64,000 nucleotides of DNA. It comes from Isoetes taiwanensis. Taxonomy: Eukaryota > Streptophyta > Lycopodiopsida > Isoetales > Isoetaceae. The position numbers and the translations under genes are program-made. Numbering within the stretch: the stretch's first letter is position 1; each line of letters begins with the position of its first letter. Under the pieces are notes generated by a model. It was not told where the DNA came from. It ran no database searches and was given only the letters and a program-made list of their open reading frames with translations. The stretch covers positions 314,001 to 378,000 of the forward strand of contig JAJEKV010000292.1 of the NCBI GenBank assembly GCA_021234155.1, written 5' to 3'. Below are positions 24,490 through 34,975 of this stretch, in pieces.

Positions 24490-24920
24490 TCTATTTCTTT
24501 AGTAATAAATGATATGATATCATGCTATCTCATTAATGGTTGTCCTTTCTTTTGCACTTTCCTTGACCTTGAATTCTATGGCTACGATTTAACTTTTGCC
24601 CCCATCCAGGCGGTTTAGGGATGCGGTGCATGCCCATGCATGTCCCCCACACCCATGAGGTGGCAAGATCTAGGCCTTAGATTTTTTGTGATTTGAGCGG
24701 CTTTGGATGAATCTCTATATATATGACCCCATGTTACATACATACCCCCATAGAATAAGAATATATATATAGTATGATATCTATACATATACAAGAAAAT
24801 TAAAACGTCCTACGGCGCATTATTCCAATTTTAGCATGTTCTTACGATGTAAGGCCCTATAGTGCTCTAGATTCTCCTAGATTCTCTTAGAATTTTCTAT
24901 TTTGATTGAGGTGCTTACCC

Positions 24921-25310
24921 ATGAGCATTTAAAACCTTCTAAAATGATCTATTTTGGATCTGTGCAACATTTTTAAAACATTTTCTATTTTTAGACTAAG
25001 GCGCTTACCTTGAGCATCTATAATATTTTTTTTTTTCAAGATTTATATTGTACACCTTTATTATGAAACATTTTAGAAAATTCTATTGTAAGCTCTTTGC
25101 AAAATCTTAAAATCCATGAGCATTTAAAACCTTCTAAAATAATCTATTTTTGGATCTGTGCAACATTTTTTAAAACATTTTCTATTTTTTTTTAGACTAA
25201 AAGCTTGCCTTGAGCATCTAGAATATTTTTTTTTTCAAGATTTATATTGTACACCTTTATTATGAAACATTTTAGAATATTCTATTGTTGCATTTTGCAA
25301 AATCTTAAAA
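24921..25310. repeat. Tandem duplication, 195-bp period
   Basis: Copy 1 starts ATGAGCATTTAAAACC at 24,921, copy 2 at 25,116; both run through GGATCTGTGCAACATTTTT, a poly-T run and CTTTATTATGAAACATTTTA to GCAAAATCTTAAAA. They differ by a few indels in T runs. Non-coding. Confidence 0.9.
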
Positions 25311-25311
25311 A

Positions 25312-25560
25312 AACTCTAAGATTTCATCAAGATTTTCTTACATTCCCTTAGATATTATGAAGATTCCCTTGATTCAATTAGATTTTAAGAGATTCCATTA
25401 GACTTGTATATTTCCTAGATTCTCTTACAACTTATGAGATTTCCTTATATTCCCTTTAATTCTTCTGGATTCCCTTACATTCTAGAAATTTCTAGAACAT
25501 TTTAGAACTTTCTGGAACATTTTGAAAGTTTCAAAACATCCTAGAATATTATAGTCTATT
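25312..25560. repeat. Second AGATTC-rich block
   Basis: Same words as 19,390-20,745 (ACATTCCCTTAGAT, GATTCCCTTGATT, CTAGATTCTCTTAC), here followed by an AACATTTTAGAACTTTCTGG-type repeat. Confidence 0.6.
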
Positions 25561-25620
25561 TTATCTTAATTAAAACATTACCCTTAAGTATATTTGAAAC
25601 ATAAATTTTTCATATAATTA

Positions 25621-25680
25621 ATGCTTGGTCTAGTGGTTAGAGTAGGGGGTTGAGGACCAGGGTTCGAATCCTTCCAATAA
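25621..25680 (+). other. tRNA-like A and B boxes (SINE head or tRNA relic)
   Basis: TTGGTCTAGTGG resembles an RNA polymerase III A box and GGTTCGAATCC (25,661-25,671) is a perfect B box, about 25 bases apart. The T-stem pairs weakly and no acceptor stem closes, and the anticodon arm is too short, so this is not a working tRNA. A tRNA-derived SINE head or tRNA pseudogene is the best reading. Confidence 0.5.
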
Positions 25681-26499
25681 CATAAAAAATTTTAAAAGCC
25701 TTTCCTTAAGGAACGAGCATTCAATATGAGCCTTAGGATCTTAAACTCGATCAACGATCAAGATCTCACCATATAAAAGCAATATAAGCGGTAGGATCTA
25801 TTATATATAATTCCCAAAGCCGTGGGCCAGTAGAATGTGTCCCCAAAGCCCGTGGAGGTCCAGGATCTCGGACCGGCCGGTCGGGGATCGAATCAATCAC
25901 GGGCCCGTAGGACCATGGTACACATATTATATGTAAACTCCCGGGCCATCACGGGGGATGGGATCGTCCCAAAGCGCCGCGTGGCCGTGGGATCTCGAAT
26001 GGACGGTCGGATAAGCGCGAAACATAAGAACATATATAGATCAGATACAAGTTTATTATTATTTAGGGCCTACACATTTCCCCTAGAATTTCAAAGATTA
26101 TCCCAAGGTTCGCATATATTTTCGAAGATTCTATGTATATTCTCCTAGATTTCTTTAGATTATATGAAAAATCCTTAAGATTCTCTAGGATTCTATAATG
26201 TATATCGCGTTGGCAATAATTCATAACCATGTTATATACTCAAACTTGCGGAGCGCACAAGCACTCTTTGAAAAACATCTATAGAAACACGGCATTTTGC
26301 ACTCTATATGCCTAATCTTTGTTTTCGGGGTGATTTTGCTCACATATCAAATGCTACTTTCTAACATCCAATAGCAATATGTTCCACGTCTTCCTCCAAT
26401 AGTTTTTCATGCCCAACAAAAATGTATTTTTCTTCTTCCTTCTTCAAGATGTGCTTGCACATCTCATTTACCCCCCTTCCCTTCTACAAACATGGTCTG

Positions 26500-26800
26500 T
26501 GTTGCAAAGTGTCGCGAACCCATCCCAAAGCCTAATAAACATGTCTTCTAACTCTGTATAACCTGTGAACCCATCCCAAAGCCTAATAAACATGTCTTCT
26601 AACTCTGTATAACCTTTTCGTCCGTCCATTCATTTGTAAATGGCGTGATATCCTCATGTGCAATAAAAGATTCTTCCAAAATTCCCCCGTGAATTTTGGA
26701 TCTGCATCAAAGAAAATGCCTTTTGGCGTTCCATACAACTTGAAAATATTATTGGAAAGAGCATTGCTATTTCTCAAGTTGTGCTTTCACAAAAATATGT
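26500..26800 (-). pseudogene. Integrase relic of a Ty3/gypsy element
   Basis: Minus strand reads LYGTPKGIFFDADPKFTGEF then WKNLLLHM and NGRTKRLYRVRRHVY, matching the integrase core (HG.P..IVSDRD.KF...FW) and the following GQTERV..LEDM segment. Isolated: no LTRs or other domains found beside it. The 26,516-26,617 part is a 51-bp in-frame tandem duplication. Confidence 0.75.
26516..26617. repeat. 51-bp tandem duplication in the integrase relic
   Basis: GAACCCATCCCAAAGCC starts both units (26,516 and 26,567). The copies are identical or nearly so, so the duplication is recent; 51 bp keeps frame (17 codons). Confidence 0.88.
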
Positions 26801-27816
26801 GGGAAAAAAAAAACTTGAAACATGGCAAAAAGCTTCAAATATGGCAAAATTTGCCGGGTTATTTGAAAGGCTTTAGTTTAATATATCGTAATTTCCTACA
26901 AAGTGCTACTGCTTCCATAGCTTACATTGCACTTGATGTGGTTGTGCCCACTTTGATGCATAAGTAGCAAAACATCCATGTTATTGTGTCAACCTTGATG
27001 ACATGAAAACCTACATAGAAATCAATTCTGGTAGTGTTCTATGCATAAGTCAAGATGCGCATTAATTTGAGTCTCTAATAATATTTTGCAAATAACTTGG
27101 TAATTGCATATGGGTAAATTTTGTGGAGGGATGTGTCTTAATCGGGATATACATCTAGTCACAACCAATATTAGTGTAAAAGCACAATTTCAATTGAAAT
27201 TATTTCCAATTAGAATATTACAATCACATGCTAGTGCAAGTTGCTTAGAGCCGTCAAGCTTCAAATGTAAAATTCCACGTGCTTCAGTTTGTGCAGACTG
27301 CACCATGCTTCCATTTAACGTAAAGATCAACGTCTTAAAATTAAGAAAATAGTTATGCAATGGCTACTACACAAGCCATTGCTAAGATCCAATAATGGAA
27401 CAGATGGTGATAAAATCTGGGCATCAGCCACTGCTATGATATAATAAGGAAATAAGGCAAAAGAAAAGGAATAAGCTGCTTCCATCCTGAAGCTGCTCTG
27501 TAGCATCTGAATTTAGCGAAACAATATAAGGGCTGCAAGTCTTGCCAAAAGGTGCAACTAACGAGAAGTAACCCTGAGGCATCATGTAACATAAAGGGCC
27601 ACAAAGCTAGTCAATTCCCATAATAATGCGAAACCCAATTGAGGTTGGAAAATTAGGAGAGAAAGGTAGCAAGTTGCTCTGGATCGTTAAAAAAATGCAT
27701 TGATCCTTAAAGACCCAATATTTGGAAACTCTTATTTGTGAGATCAAAAACATACCCCATTCACGGTAGCTCAAAACCGAGTTCTTAATTTTTTCATGGA
27801 TTTGGGTTGGGCTCCA

Positions 27817-28100
27817 ATGGAAACCTCCCCAACTTTCCCCTGGAAACCTCCCCAATTTTCCCGGGAAACCTCTCCAACTTTCCCGGAAACCTCTCCAACT
27901 TTCCCTGGAAACCTCCCCACCTTTCAGGGAAACCTCCCAACTTTCCTGGAAACCTCCCCAACTTTCTCCATATTAGAAAGCGGGGGAGGTTTCCATGGCT
28001 CTCCCCACCTTTCCATGGAAACCTCCCCTTTCTTGGATGACACGGGAGGTTTCAACTAAATGAGGGGAGGTTTCGGGAAAGGTGGGGGAGTTTCAAAAAA
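27817..28100. repeat. GGAAACCTCCCC minisatellite with inverted copies
   Basis: About eight units of GGAAACCTCCCCAACTTTCC (about 20 bp) run rightwards from 27,817, then the reverse complement (GGGGAGGTTTCC forms) appears from 27,984 to 28,095. The array as a whole can fold back on itself. Confidence 0.88.
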
Positions 28101-28224
28101 TAAAAAAGGCTCTCTAAATTTGCACGAAGACCAAGACTAGCCCAGGTGCATCTCGGTCCTCGTCGTTAGATCCATCGGTGGTTGCTAACATTAATGATTT
28201 GTTTTTTTTTTTAAAATATTTTAG

Positions 28225-28266
28225 GGAAACCTCCCCAACTTTCCAAAGAAACTAGGGGAGGTTTCC
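28225..28266. repeat. Perfect 12-bp inverted repeat GGAAACCTCCCC/GGGGAGGTTTCC
   Basis: Arms at 28,225-28,236 and 28,255-28,266, loop 18 bases. The same word as the neighbouring minisatellite. Confidence 0.88.
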
Positions 28267-28290
28267 ACAAAATGTCTATAAAATTTCAAA

Positions 28291-28461
28291 GTGAGGTATT
28301 TCTTGGAGCAAATCGTCTATTTGAGTTCTTCTTTCATCAATGATCTATTTCTTGAAGCAAAGTGAGCTATTTCTTGAAGCAAATCGTCTATTTGAGTTCT
28401 TCTTTCATCAAGTGAGCTATTTCTTGAAGCAAATCGTCTCTTTGAGTTCTTCTTTCATCAA
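28291..28461. repeat. 50-bp tandem repeat
   Basis: Units starting GTGAGSTATTTCTTGRAGC at 28,291, 28,362 and 28,412, with a partial unit at 28,341-28,361 and a diverged one after 28,461. Each includes AAATCGTCTATTTGAG. Confidence 0.88.
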
Positions 28462-28639
28462 CGAATTCATCCAAGCTTTTTCTTCAAGTAAATCGTCCCT
28501 AAGAGTTCTTCCTTCAACCACGAATTCATGCGTTCGTCGTGATTCCCATCGACTATTTCATCCACAAAGGAGAGTATGTGCCATTGTGGCCATTGAGAGA
28601 AAGAAACAAATGAACAAAGTTATGTTATATACTAATTTC

Positions 28640-28954
28640 AACTAAAAAAGGCATTGCAAGTGGCATACTTCAAAATTGTTGCCAACTCCCCAGACTTAGT
28701 CCAAGCTTCACAAACTACATCACAGGATACAACATCAACTTCATATTGTATCCGAGTTTGTTGATCTTGCTGTGGAAGAAATGAAACAAATACAATACAC
28801 TTACTTTTGTTTGTGTTTTAATTCCTTGATTGTGTCAAAACTTTCATCTTCTATCCAAGAGATTTTCACAAATACATGATTGTCAAAAGCTCGTTCAACC
28901 ATATGCTTAACCAGAGATCTCCTAGAAGGGTGGTGCTCTAGTGAAATGCCAAAT
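28640..28954 (-). pseudogene. Unidentified gene fragment, two exon-like pieces
   Basis: The piece at 28,805-28,954 reads, without a stop, AFGISLEHHPSRRSLVKHMV, then ERAFDNHVFVKISWIEDESF, then DTIKELKHKQ, and ends at a good donor GTAAGTG. The piece at 28,640-28,769 follows a TTTCTTCCACAG acceptor and in one frame reads QDQQTRIQYEVDVVSCDVVC then EAWTKSGELATILKYATCNA. Joining at these sites does not keep that frame, so a frameshift or another splice site is needed. I do not recognise the protein. It lies downstream of the AP-1 mu relic on the same strand. Confidence 0.4.
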
Positions 28955-29343
28955 GCTCAAAAGTCGGTGCTCAATAGAGAACAACTATTTACAATGTAAC
29001 ATGCCAATTTGTTGGTAAATTGTGCTTTGAACACAAACTTAGATGAGCACAAGTCACATTCTTCTTGGGGTAGATCAAGAATGGTGCATGCAAATAAGAT
29101 GTGCAACCACAATTAGCATCCTTTCCAACAAATATTCAAAATATTCAAAATGTAACTCATAACCAAGTGAACAGGCACCAGGTTTTTACTTTGATGCTTG
29201 ATGTGTAGCAAGCTTTGGGTGATAATACTATTGTTCTACATTATCATCTACGTCTATGCAAAACAGAACAGAAAAATTTGAGCCTCACACCATCTTATAT
29301 ATATTAAAAATATATCTGTGGCTGGCCTTTCCAGATTCCTTAC

Positions 29344-30148
29344 ACAAATAAGAATCCGGTGCATTCATGTGTGCACTGTACACGTTGCATCAGTGGGCAA
29401 AGGCAAATCAATTTCGACGTTTGGTGCCGTACTGTACACAACAATTCACAGAAACTTAGCGACAAGAAATCTATTTGTCATTTACTTCTGTAGGTACCTC
29501 TGCTTTTTAAACTGACTGCAAGCTCTGACAGCATATTGTACACGAATTCTGGAATGTCTCTCTATTTGTGTTATATCAATGGCTTTACCTGCAAGAGAAA
29601 ATTTCAGATCATGTCATCTTTCACCATGTCATTTTTTTAACTGAAAAGAATCGCACTTGCTATGGCAGCATCTACTATTCTTTTTTACCATACTTATGTA
29701 CTCAGCAAATATGTCATTAAATAAATCAAAGGCTCCATGGAGAGGAATTAAAGATATTGTACGATCATTTTCAAAGCGAGCAAGGCAGACACATCTGTTA
29801 AACGCTAGAATATTGGAACAATAATATAATCAAGTTGTAAGATAATCATAATCAAGCTTTAAAATGCTACTTACTGGTAAAACTCTATGTCATCAAGATC
29901 AATTGCTTTTCCTTTTGTAGCCTGCCCTTGAGTAATAGTACTCTGTCATTAAGGCCGAGCTTGCACTCTGGCATACCACTAACCACAATAAAAATAACAT
30001 CAGTTTGAATGGCAACATATTTCAACCAACTTATAACTTTTAATATACGCGCCTTAAATAAGTTTGCATCTTCAATGGAGCAACAACATCCGATTGCACA
30101 AGCTGACCATACCATTGCTGTTGACGAGATCTTAACGCCAAATCTCTG
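29344..30148 (-). pseudogene. AP1M: AP-1 complex mu adaptin (medium subunit) gene fragment, intron-bearing pseudogene
   Basis: Mu adaptin binds tyrosine sorting signals in clathrin vesicle traffic at the trans-Golgi. Five exons on the minus strand: 30,148-30,053 (LVNSNG; QSDVVAPLKMQTYL), 29,978-29,875 (SGMPECKLGLNDRVLL; TKGKAIDLDDIEFYQ), 29,794-29,702 (CVCLARFENDRTISLIP; GAFDL), 29,588-29,498 (VKPLI; QIERHSRIRVQ; ACSQFKKQ) and 29,431-29,344 (STAPNVEIDLPLPTDAT). Codons split by the introns rejoin correctly (YL-SGMP, FYQ-CVCL, KQS-TAP), so this came from genomic DNA, not cDNA. Broken by frameshifts in exons 1, 2 and 4 and a TGA in exon 5; first donor is GC. The N-terminal longin-like part and the C-terminus are missing. 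Confidence 0.88.
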
Positions 30149-30245
30149 CTGCAACAAAGAAACTAACATGTACAGCATGTCTCAATCAGGAATAAAAAAT
30201 GACGAATCCAGCCAGACAAACTGAGCAAAACCTAATATACTTACC

Positions 30246-30745
30246 AAATCCTTGACGAGCAGAAATCAAGCATTAAAAACTGAGTATCAAATAGAAGATT
30301 AGACGGTAAAATTCAAATATAGTCCACATAAAAGATTATTACCTGTATCATGATATTCTTCCACTTCACATTAGTGGTCAAGGGATCTCTGCAATAAAAA
30401 AGAAAAACATTGTATATAAGCATTAAAGGAAATAAGAAGCTTGAAACAATCGCAAAAGATGTTTAACCTGCGACCAGCTGGTCTCTTATTCATGGGACCA
30501 TCTGTAGGTGGCTTCGTTGCAAGCACAAAAGTATCCATGATGACATTTACCCAAAGAAACTATAACAAAAAATATCTTATTTGTCGTTCTCAACACAATA
30601 TAGCACAAAAACTGACCAAACAGAACATAATGTCACATCATCTATCTGCACAGCATTCAATGGCACATCAGTAAACCTTGCAGCAGCAAAGAAGTTAATT
30701 ACTAGTGCCATGGCATTCACCGTCTACTGAAATTGTACACCTTGT
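30246..30745 (-). pseudogene. Plant P-type Ca2+-ATPase (ACA/PMCA, P2B class) fragment
   Basis: The family pumps Ca2+ out of the cytosol. Exons: 30,745-30,646 (VQFQ, stop TAG, then TVNAMALVINFFAAARFTDV and PLNAVQ), 30,559-30,468 (FLWVNVIMDTFVLATKPPTD then GPMNKRPAGR) and 30,388-30,343 (DPLTTNVKWKNIMIQ), matching the plant ACA membrane region (FQLTVNVVALVINF, LWVNLIMDTLGALALATEPP, GRREPLITN.MWRNLLIQ). The R codon split by the second intron rejoins correctly. A stop, a 4-codon deletion in IMDT-LATKPPT and an AT instead of GT at the first donor mark it as dead. A further short piece near 30,246-30,280 resembles FNEFNAR. It sits about 100 bases upstream of the AP-1 mu relic, same strand. Confidence 0.82.
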
Positions 30746-31149
30746 TGCAACAGCAGAACTCAGAAATAAACAAGGACAGATTTCGGATCTCTAGATCTTC
30801 TTGGTTTGTTTTCTTGGCTTGTCCCTGCATATTCAAACTTGAAAAATGTTGAATGTTGGATTCCCTCCTCAGCTTTCTAAGGGTTTGATCAGCAAGCGCT
30901 CGTATCTAAGGGATCCGCTGGCATAAAAGAAACAAAAAGAGAAAATCGCTTCAAATTCGGCCTGATCTGTGCGCTCCTCCTCTAGCTTCAGTTCAAGAAT
31001 GCCTGAAAAAGAAACATGCAACAGAAATAGAATGCATACGAAAAGAGGAAAGAAGGAAAGAATTAATTCTAGACGCTCACATTAATTTTAGGCTATTATG
31101 AATGGCTGTTATCGCATATCAAAAAATATCATAAAATAATAATAGATCT

Positions 31150-31258
31150 GGAAACCTCCCCAAGTTAGCGAGGTGGAAACCTCCCCGTGCTTTAGAAGAA
31201 AGGCGGGAGGAGGTAAGAAAATTTGGGAGGTTTCCATTTCTTGGGACCCTAACCAAAT
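31150..31258. repeat. Right-hand GGAAACCTCCCC inverted cluster
   Basis: GGAAACCTCCCC at 31,150-31,161 and 31,175-31,186 face GGGAGGTTTCC at 31,225-31,235. This is the same word as the cluster 3.3 kb to the left and forms the right boundary of the gene-fragment segment. Confidence 0.82.
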
Positions 31259-33190
31259 TCGGGCGTATATAATTTGAGCGAGTTCTTAAGGATTGCCTTC
31301 AAGCAGAATACTCTGCTTTGCATCGCGTTCTTCTTAAAGCGATCCACCAGATTATCCATAAGGCGTGCAAAGAGATTTGGAAGCTTAATCAAATGCCAAA
31401 TTATCATGTGCCCTAACAAAATGGAGGATCTTTTTCGCAATATCATGAGAACACGTACATGGGCCACCGATTGCACAAGTATTTCCCCCAAAATCCATAG
31501 CCCGATTGCTAAAATTATTAAGCGTCAGCATTACCAGGCATCATAGCCCTAAAACATGCACATTTTTTGTCTATGGCTATCCACTTGAGCAACAAAGCTT
31601 TTGGGAGAAGCTTTTTGGCGCCGAACTAATCCGGTGATATGCGGGACCAAGGAAATACGAATCGCAGACCAGCTTTAGCTAAATCGACCTTGTTGCTTGC
31701 AAATGAAGAACCTTCATTAGATAAAAAAAAAAAAAAAAAAAAACTTTACGGACCAAATCGAAATCGTTGCTTACCGCTGAAAAGGCGGAACGAACTAGTA
31801 GAGGCTTAGCCACCGCAGAGATATTGAGAGAATCGCCGTGAGCGGTCGGCTCTATTGCCGAATCAATAACAAAAGGGATGAAAACTTAAAAATACACTAA
31901 ACTTTTTCAAGCGATGGCTTTTCACGAAAGCAAATTCGCTCCATTGCTTAGAATGAATGAGCAAAGGATAAGAAAACTTAAAAATGCACTATCCAATCGA
32001 TGGCTTTTTCTTCAAACCGCCATAAGCGCCATGGTTCACATGCCAATATCTCTGGCTGGTCGGAAGGAAATATTATGAGGGAAATGCCTTGTTCCTTCTC
32101 CAGAGCTTTGCCTTTTCAACACACAAAGGTATTCTCGGATCAAATGGCGTAGTAGAAATGATAGAAAGTTCGCAAACATCAAAGCGCCATAAGGAGATTA
32201 ACACGCTCAACCATTGGCATAGCTGGTCAACGATTCAGTGCAAACAAATCGCCATAGACGCAAGCTATATTCTGAGAATAGATAGAGAAGCTCCGCACCG
32301 CCAGAACTCCACCAGGCCCAGCTTTTCTAAACAAACAAATGCGCCATAGCCTCGTTGGAATGCGAGGAAAGGGGCACGTCATGGCTATGCATTAATCCCT
32401 TTGTGCCACTTGCCCGCGTCATAATTTGCATTAATGAAATTAATAATGGTCAGGCTTTTCTAAATAACGGTCTAGATTTAGATGCCCAAATTTCAAGGGC
32501 ATAGATTAAATGCCTCAAAAATTGCACCTTCTACGCAGTTTCCCTAAAACAATTGACGGCTCGGATTTCTCCTTCCCCCCTTGATCCGAGGGTCCAGAAG
32601 GATGGTGCATGTCCCATGCATGCCCATACATGCCTATACACTTAAATGTGCGGCCAAGATTCAACCTCTCGGATTCGACGGCCTAGATGAAGACCAGCAA
32701 CTGATGTGTCCCACACATCAAAGTGTCTTTATATATATAATGATAATATATACCGTGTCCTTATGGAGTCGTTCTTGCCCCCCAAAGGTTTTGCAACTTA
32801 ATATTGATGAAATAACACACTTAAGGGATAATTTTATACATTAATATTAGTTTTTTAGTTCAAAAAGTTCTAAATCGATTCTAAAATTTCTGAACTTGTA
32901 ATGCAATATTAGAGCATAAACTAGTCAAATCGTGTTGTTATTTTTACTTTTTTTACTCTACACACATGCTAACTTCACTTTAACAGCTTAAAAGTTGCTA
33001 CTAAAAGCAAGAAACCCCAAAATGTTACGGAAACACGAAAGTTCTAAGAAGGAAAGCACATGATTTGTCTAAAGGGATGCGACGAGTAGCAACCCCTCAA
33101 AAGTTTACCTATTTATTTGCAAACAGACAGGAAAGGGCAAGACAGATAAATACTTTGTTGGTAAAAAATAATGCGGTGACACCCACCGCT
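31259..33190. other. No gene recognised; poly(A) run at about 31,721-31,742
   Basis: No recognised family. An uninterrupted A run of about 22 bases near 31,721 might be the tail of a retroposed sequence, but no LINE or SINE body could be tied to it. Confidence 0.35.
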
Positions 33191-33194
33191 ACGG

Positions 33195-33458
33195 ATGACA
33201 AATGCGATGAAGATGCTCAACATTGACAAGGAGGATGACTATCTTCCGAGCATCACCCGCTATGGATTGGTTTGTGCAAGCCTAGAGGCGTGTACTAATA
33301 CATCTCCAGAGAACAACAACGAAGGGCATGGAAGCACAAACCTTCATTACTTCAACTTTTTGCTTCCTCGAATTGTAAATTTTATATGGCATCCTCAATC
33401 GAAAACTTCACTAATTGTGAAATATTGTGGATGTATTGGCGCCTGTAATACTATGTGA
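33195..33458 (+). CDS. Unidentified small open reading frame, 87 codons
   Basis: Opens MTNAMKMLNIDKEDDYLPSI and is mixed in composition, with acidic residues and several Cys. No domain, signal peptide or membrane segment stands out and no neighbour suggests a role. It may be an exon of an unrecognised gene or chance; CAG/CTG content around it is low, so I lean to chance. Confidence 0.18.
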   Translation: MTNAMKMLNIDKEDDYLPSITRYGLVCASLEACTNTSPENNNEGHGSTNLHYFNFLLPRIVNFIWHPQSKTSLIVKYCGCIGACNTM

Positions 33459-34970
33459 TGCAAAAACAATGGTTTGTCATTCAAGCGGTTTGTTCAACTG
33501 GCTGCGGATGTGTTTTAAGGTCAACTAGGACGTTTAGCCAAAACAGGTTGTAAAATAAGAACTTTTTTTTCTATAAGCGCCAACAAAAAAATTTTCGGGG
33601 ACAAGGTACAAAAGCATTTAATTTTTTCATATGAATTTGCCCCATAATAAATCTTTGGCTTTTCGTGCAGTTCTTTTCCCCTCAAAATGTTTTTTTTTTT
33701 TTGTTTCCTCCATAACGTTAAGCCTTCCTAAAATGTCTGTTTTCATGGAGCGTTTTGTAAATATTTGGACTAAAGATAATAAAAGGATCCTTTTTAGGGG
33801 GATTTTAAAATTTTGTAAATTTTCAGAAGGAATCTTTCAAACGCACTTCTTAAATAAGTGCGTTTCATTTTAAACATTGTTCTTTTTGGTTTTTTTTTCA
33901 GATCTTCCTCTCAATTCCTATATTGTGGGTGTAAGTTAATTGGCATCCATTTTGCAACAAAGGAGACACCGCTACCGTGTATCCGCCATCACAGGTCCCT
34001 TCCTCGGTTGCAAAATGAAGTCTCAATTGCCTTACACCCATACATCAAACCTAATAGGTTGATGAAAATTATTAATGATTATTACTCTTTACTCCTCACC
34101 TTTTACCCCGACCATTTACCCCTCACCCTTTACCCTGTCCCTTGCCTATCATTGTGTTGCTTATAAATAAATAGTCAGTATCATGTGAGTTGCTAGGTGC
34201 TTAAATCTAGAACATCAAATTACCATACCCCTAGATTGGACCCAAAACAATATGATGGTGTGCTTGCTAGCTCTTTATATAAGGTGTTGTTCCATGTGTT
34301 TCAATCTTTATTAGTGGCGAGCTTTTATAATAAAGTCTATTCACTCTAAAGTCCTCAACTAGGAACTTAATTTGGCAATGCATGATAACCTCTAGACCTC
34401 TAAGAGGACAAACCAGAAATGAAAACTTTGAATATCATTTCTTCTCAAAATATTACACATTTTTTCCTAAACCACTAAAATTTATAATGAAACTGGCCCT
34501 AAATTGTATGACTCTCGTGAAGGATTGAATCAAAATTCATAATGAAGGATGACTCTTGATTGTAAGTCAAAATTTAAGTCAAAGTCGACCTACATAGACA
34601 TACGGAAAATTAAATATTGAAGGTAGGCATCCTCTTTTAGGATCTTTTGAAATTCTTTTTAGGACGAGGTTTGATGTGGTAAATGATGAAAAGAGGACGA
34701 GGTTTGATGTGGTAGACGATGAAAAGTTCTGCATGCTCCTCAAAAGAAAAAGAGCATTTTTTATTCGTCTATACATCTTCCTCGCATTTACATTTGAACC
34801 CAAGGTCACATGGAGCTCACTTAACTAACCCAAGAAAGTAGTAACCCCTCAATCCCTATATTACTAGAAAGTGGGCTTTCATTCTTTTTCTATAGAAAAA
34901 TTTGGCATTCCTAGAGTTTTGGCTACATAAAAAAGTTTACATTTTTTTTGTTAGATCAATGCAATAAAGG
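33459..34970. other. No gene seen
   Basis: AT-rich DNA. CTCACCTTTTACCCC-type pyrimidine repeats occur at 34,100-34,145 and a 28-bp near-duplication built on GAGGACGAGGTTTGATGTGG at 34,660-34,712. No kinase or other domain follows the malectin exon on its downstream side. Confidence 0.45.
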
Positions 34971-34975
34971 CATAC

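Larger units (their letters stand above)
27800..31258 (-). mobile_element. Candidate TIR element carrying captured gene fragments
   Basis: Left end ATTTGGGTTGGGCTCC then AATGGAAACCTCCCC; the reverse complement of the right end reads ATTTGGTTAGGGTCCC then AAATGGAAACCTCCC. The inner sides of both ends hold further GGAAACCTCCCC copies in both orientations, as in transposon ends with subterminal repeats. Between them lie intron-containing minus-strand fragments of at least two unrelated genes. This fits a Pack-MULE-like or foldback element. No target-site duplication could be found, so the boundaries and class are inference; a Helitron or ordinary segmental duplication remains possible. Confidence 0.45.

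Noticed and set aside
25621-25680. Functional tRNA gene
   Set aside because: No acceptor stem and too short an anticodon arm; only the promoter boxes are present.
28291-28461. CRISPR-like repeat array
   Set aside because: The 50-bp units are directly adjacent without spacers and the context is a plant genome.
29885-30178. A single 97-codon gene
   Set aside because: It reads through an intron and two frames; the real content is two AP-1 mu exons.
34579-34809. Kinase domain following the malectin exon
   Set aside because: No glycine loop, VAVK, HRD or DFG motif in any frame below 34,976.
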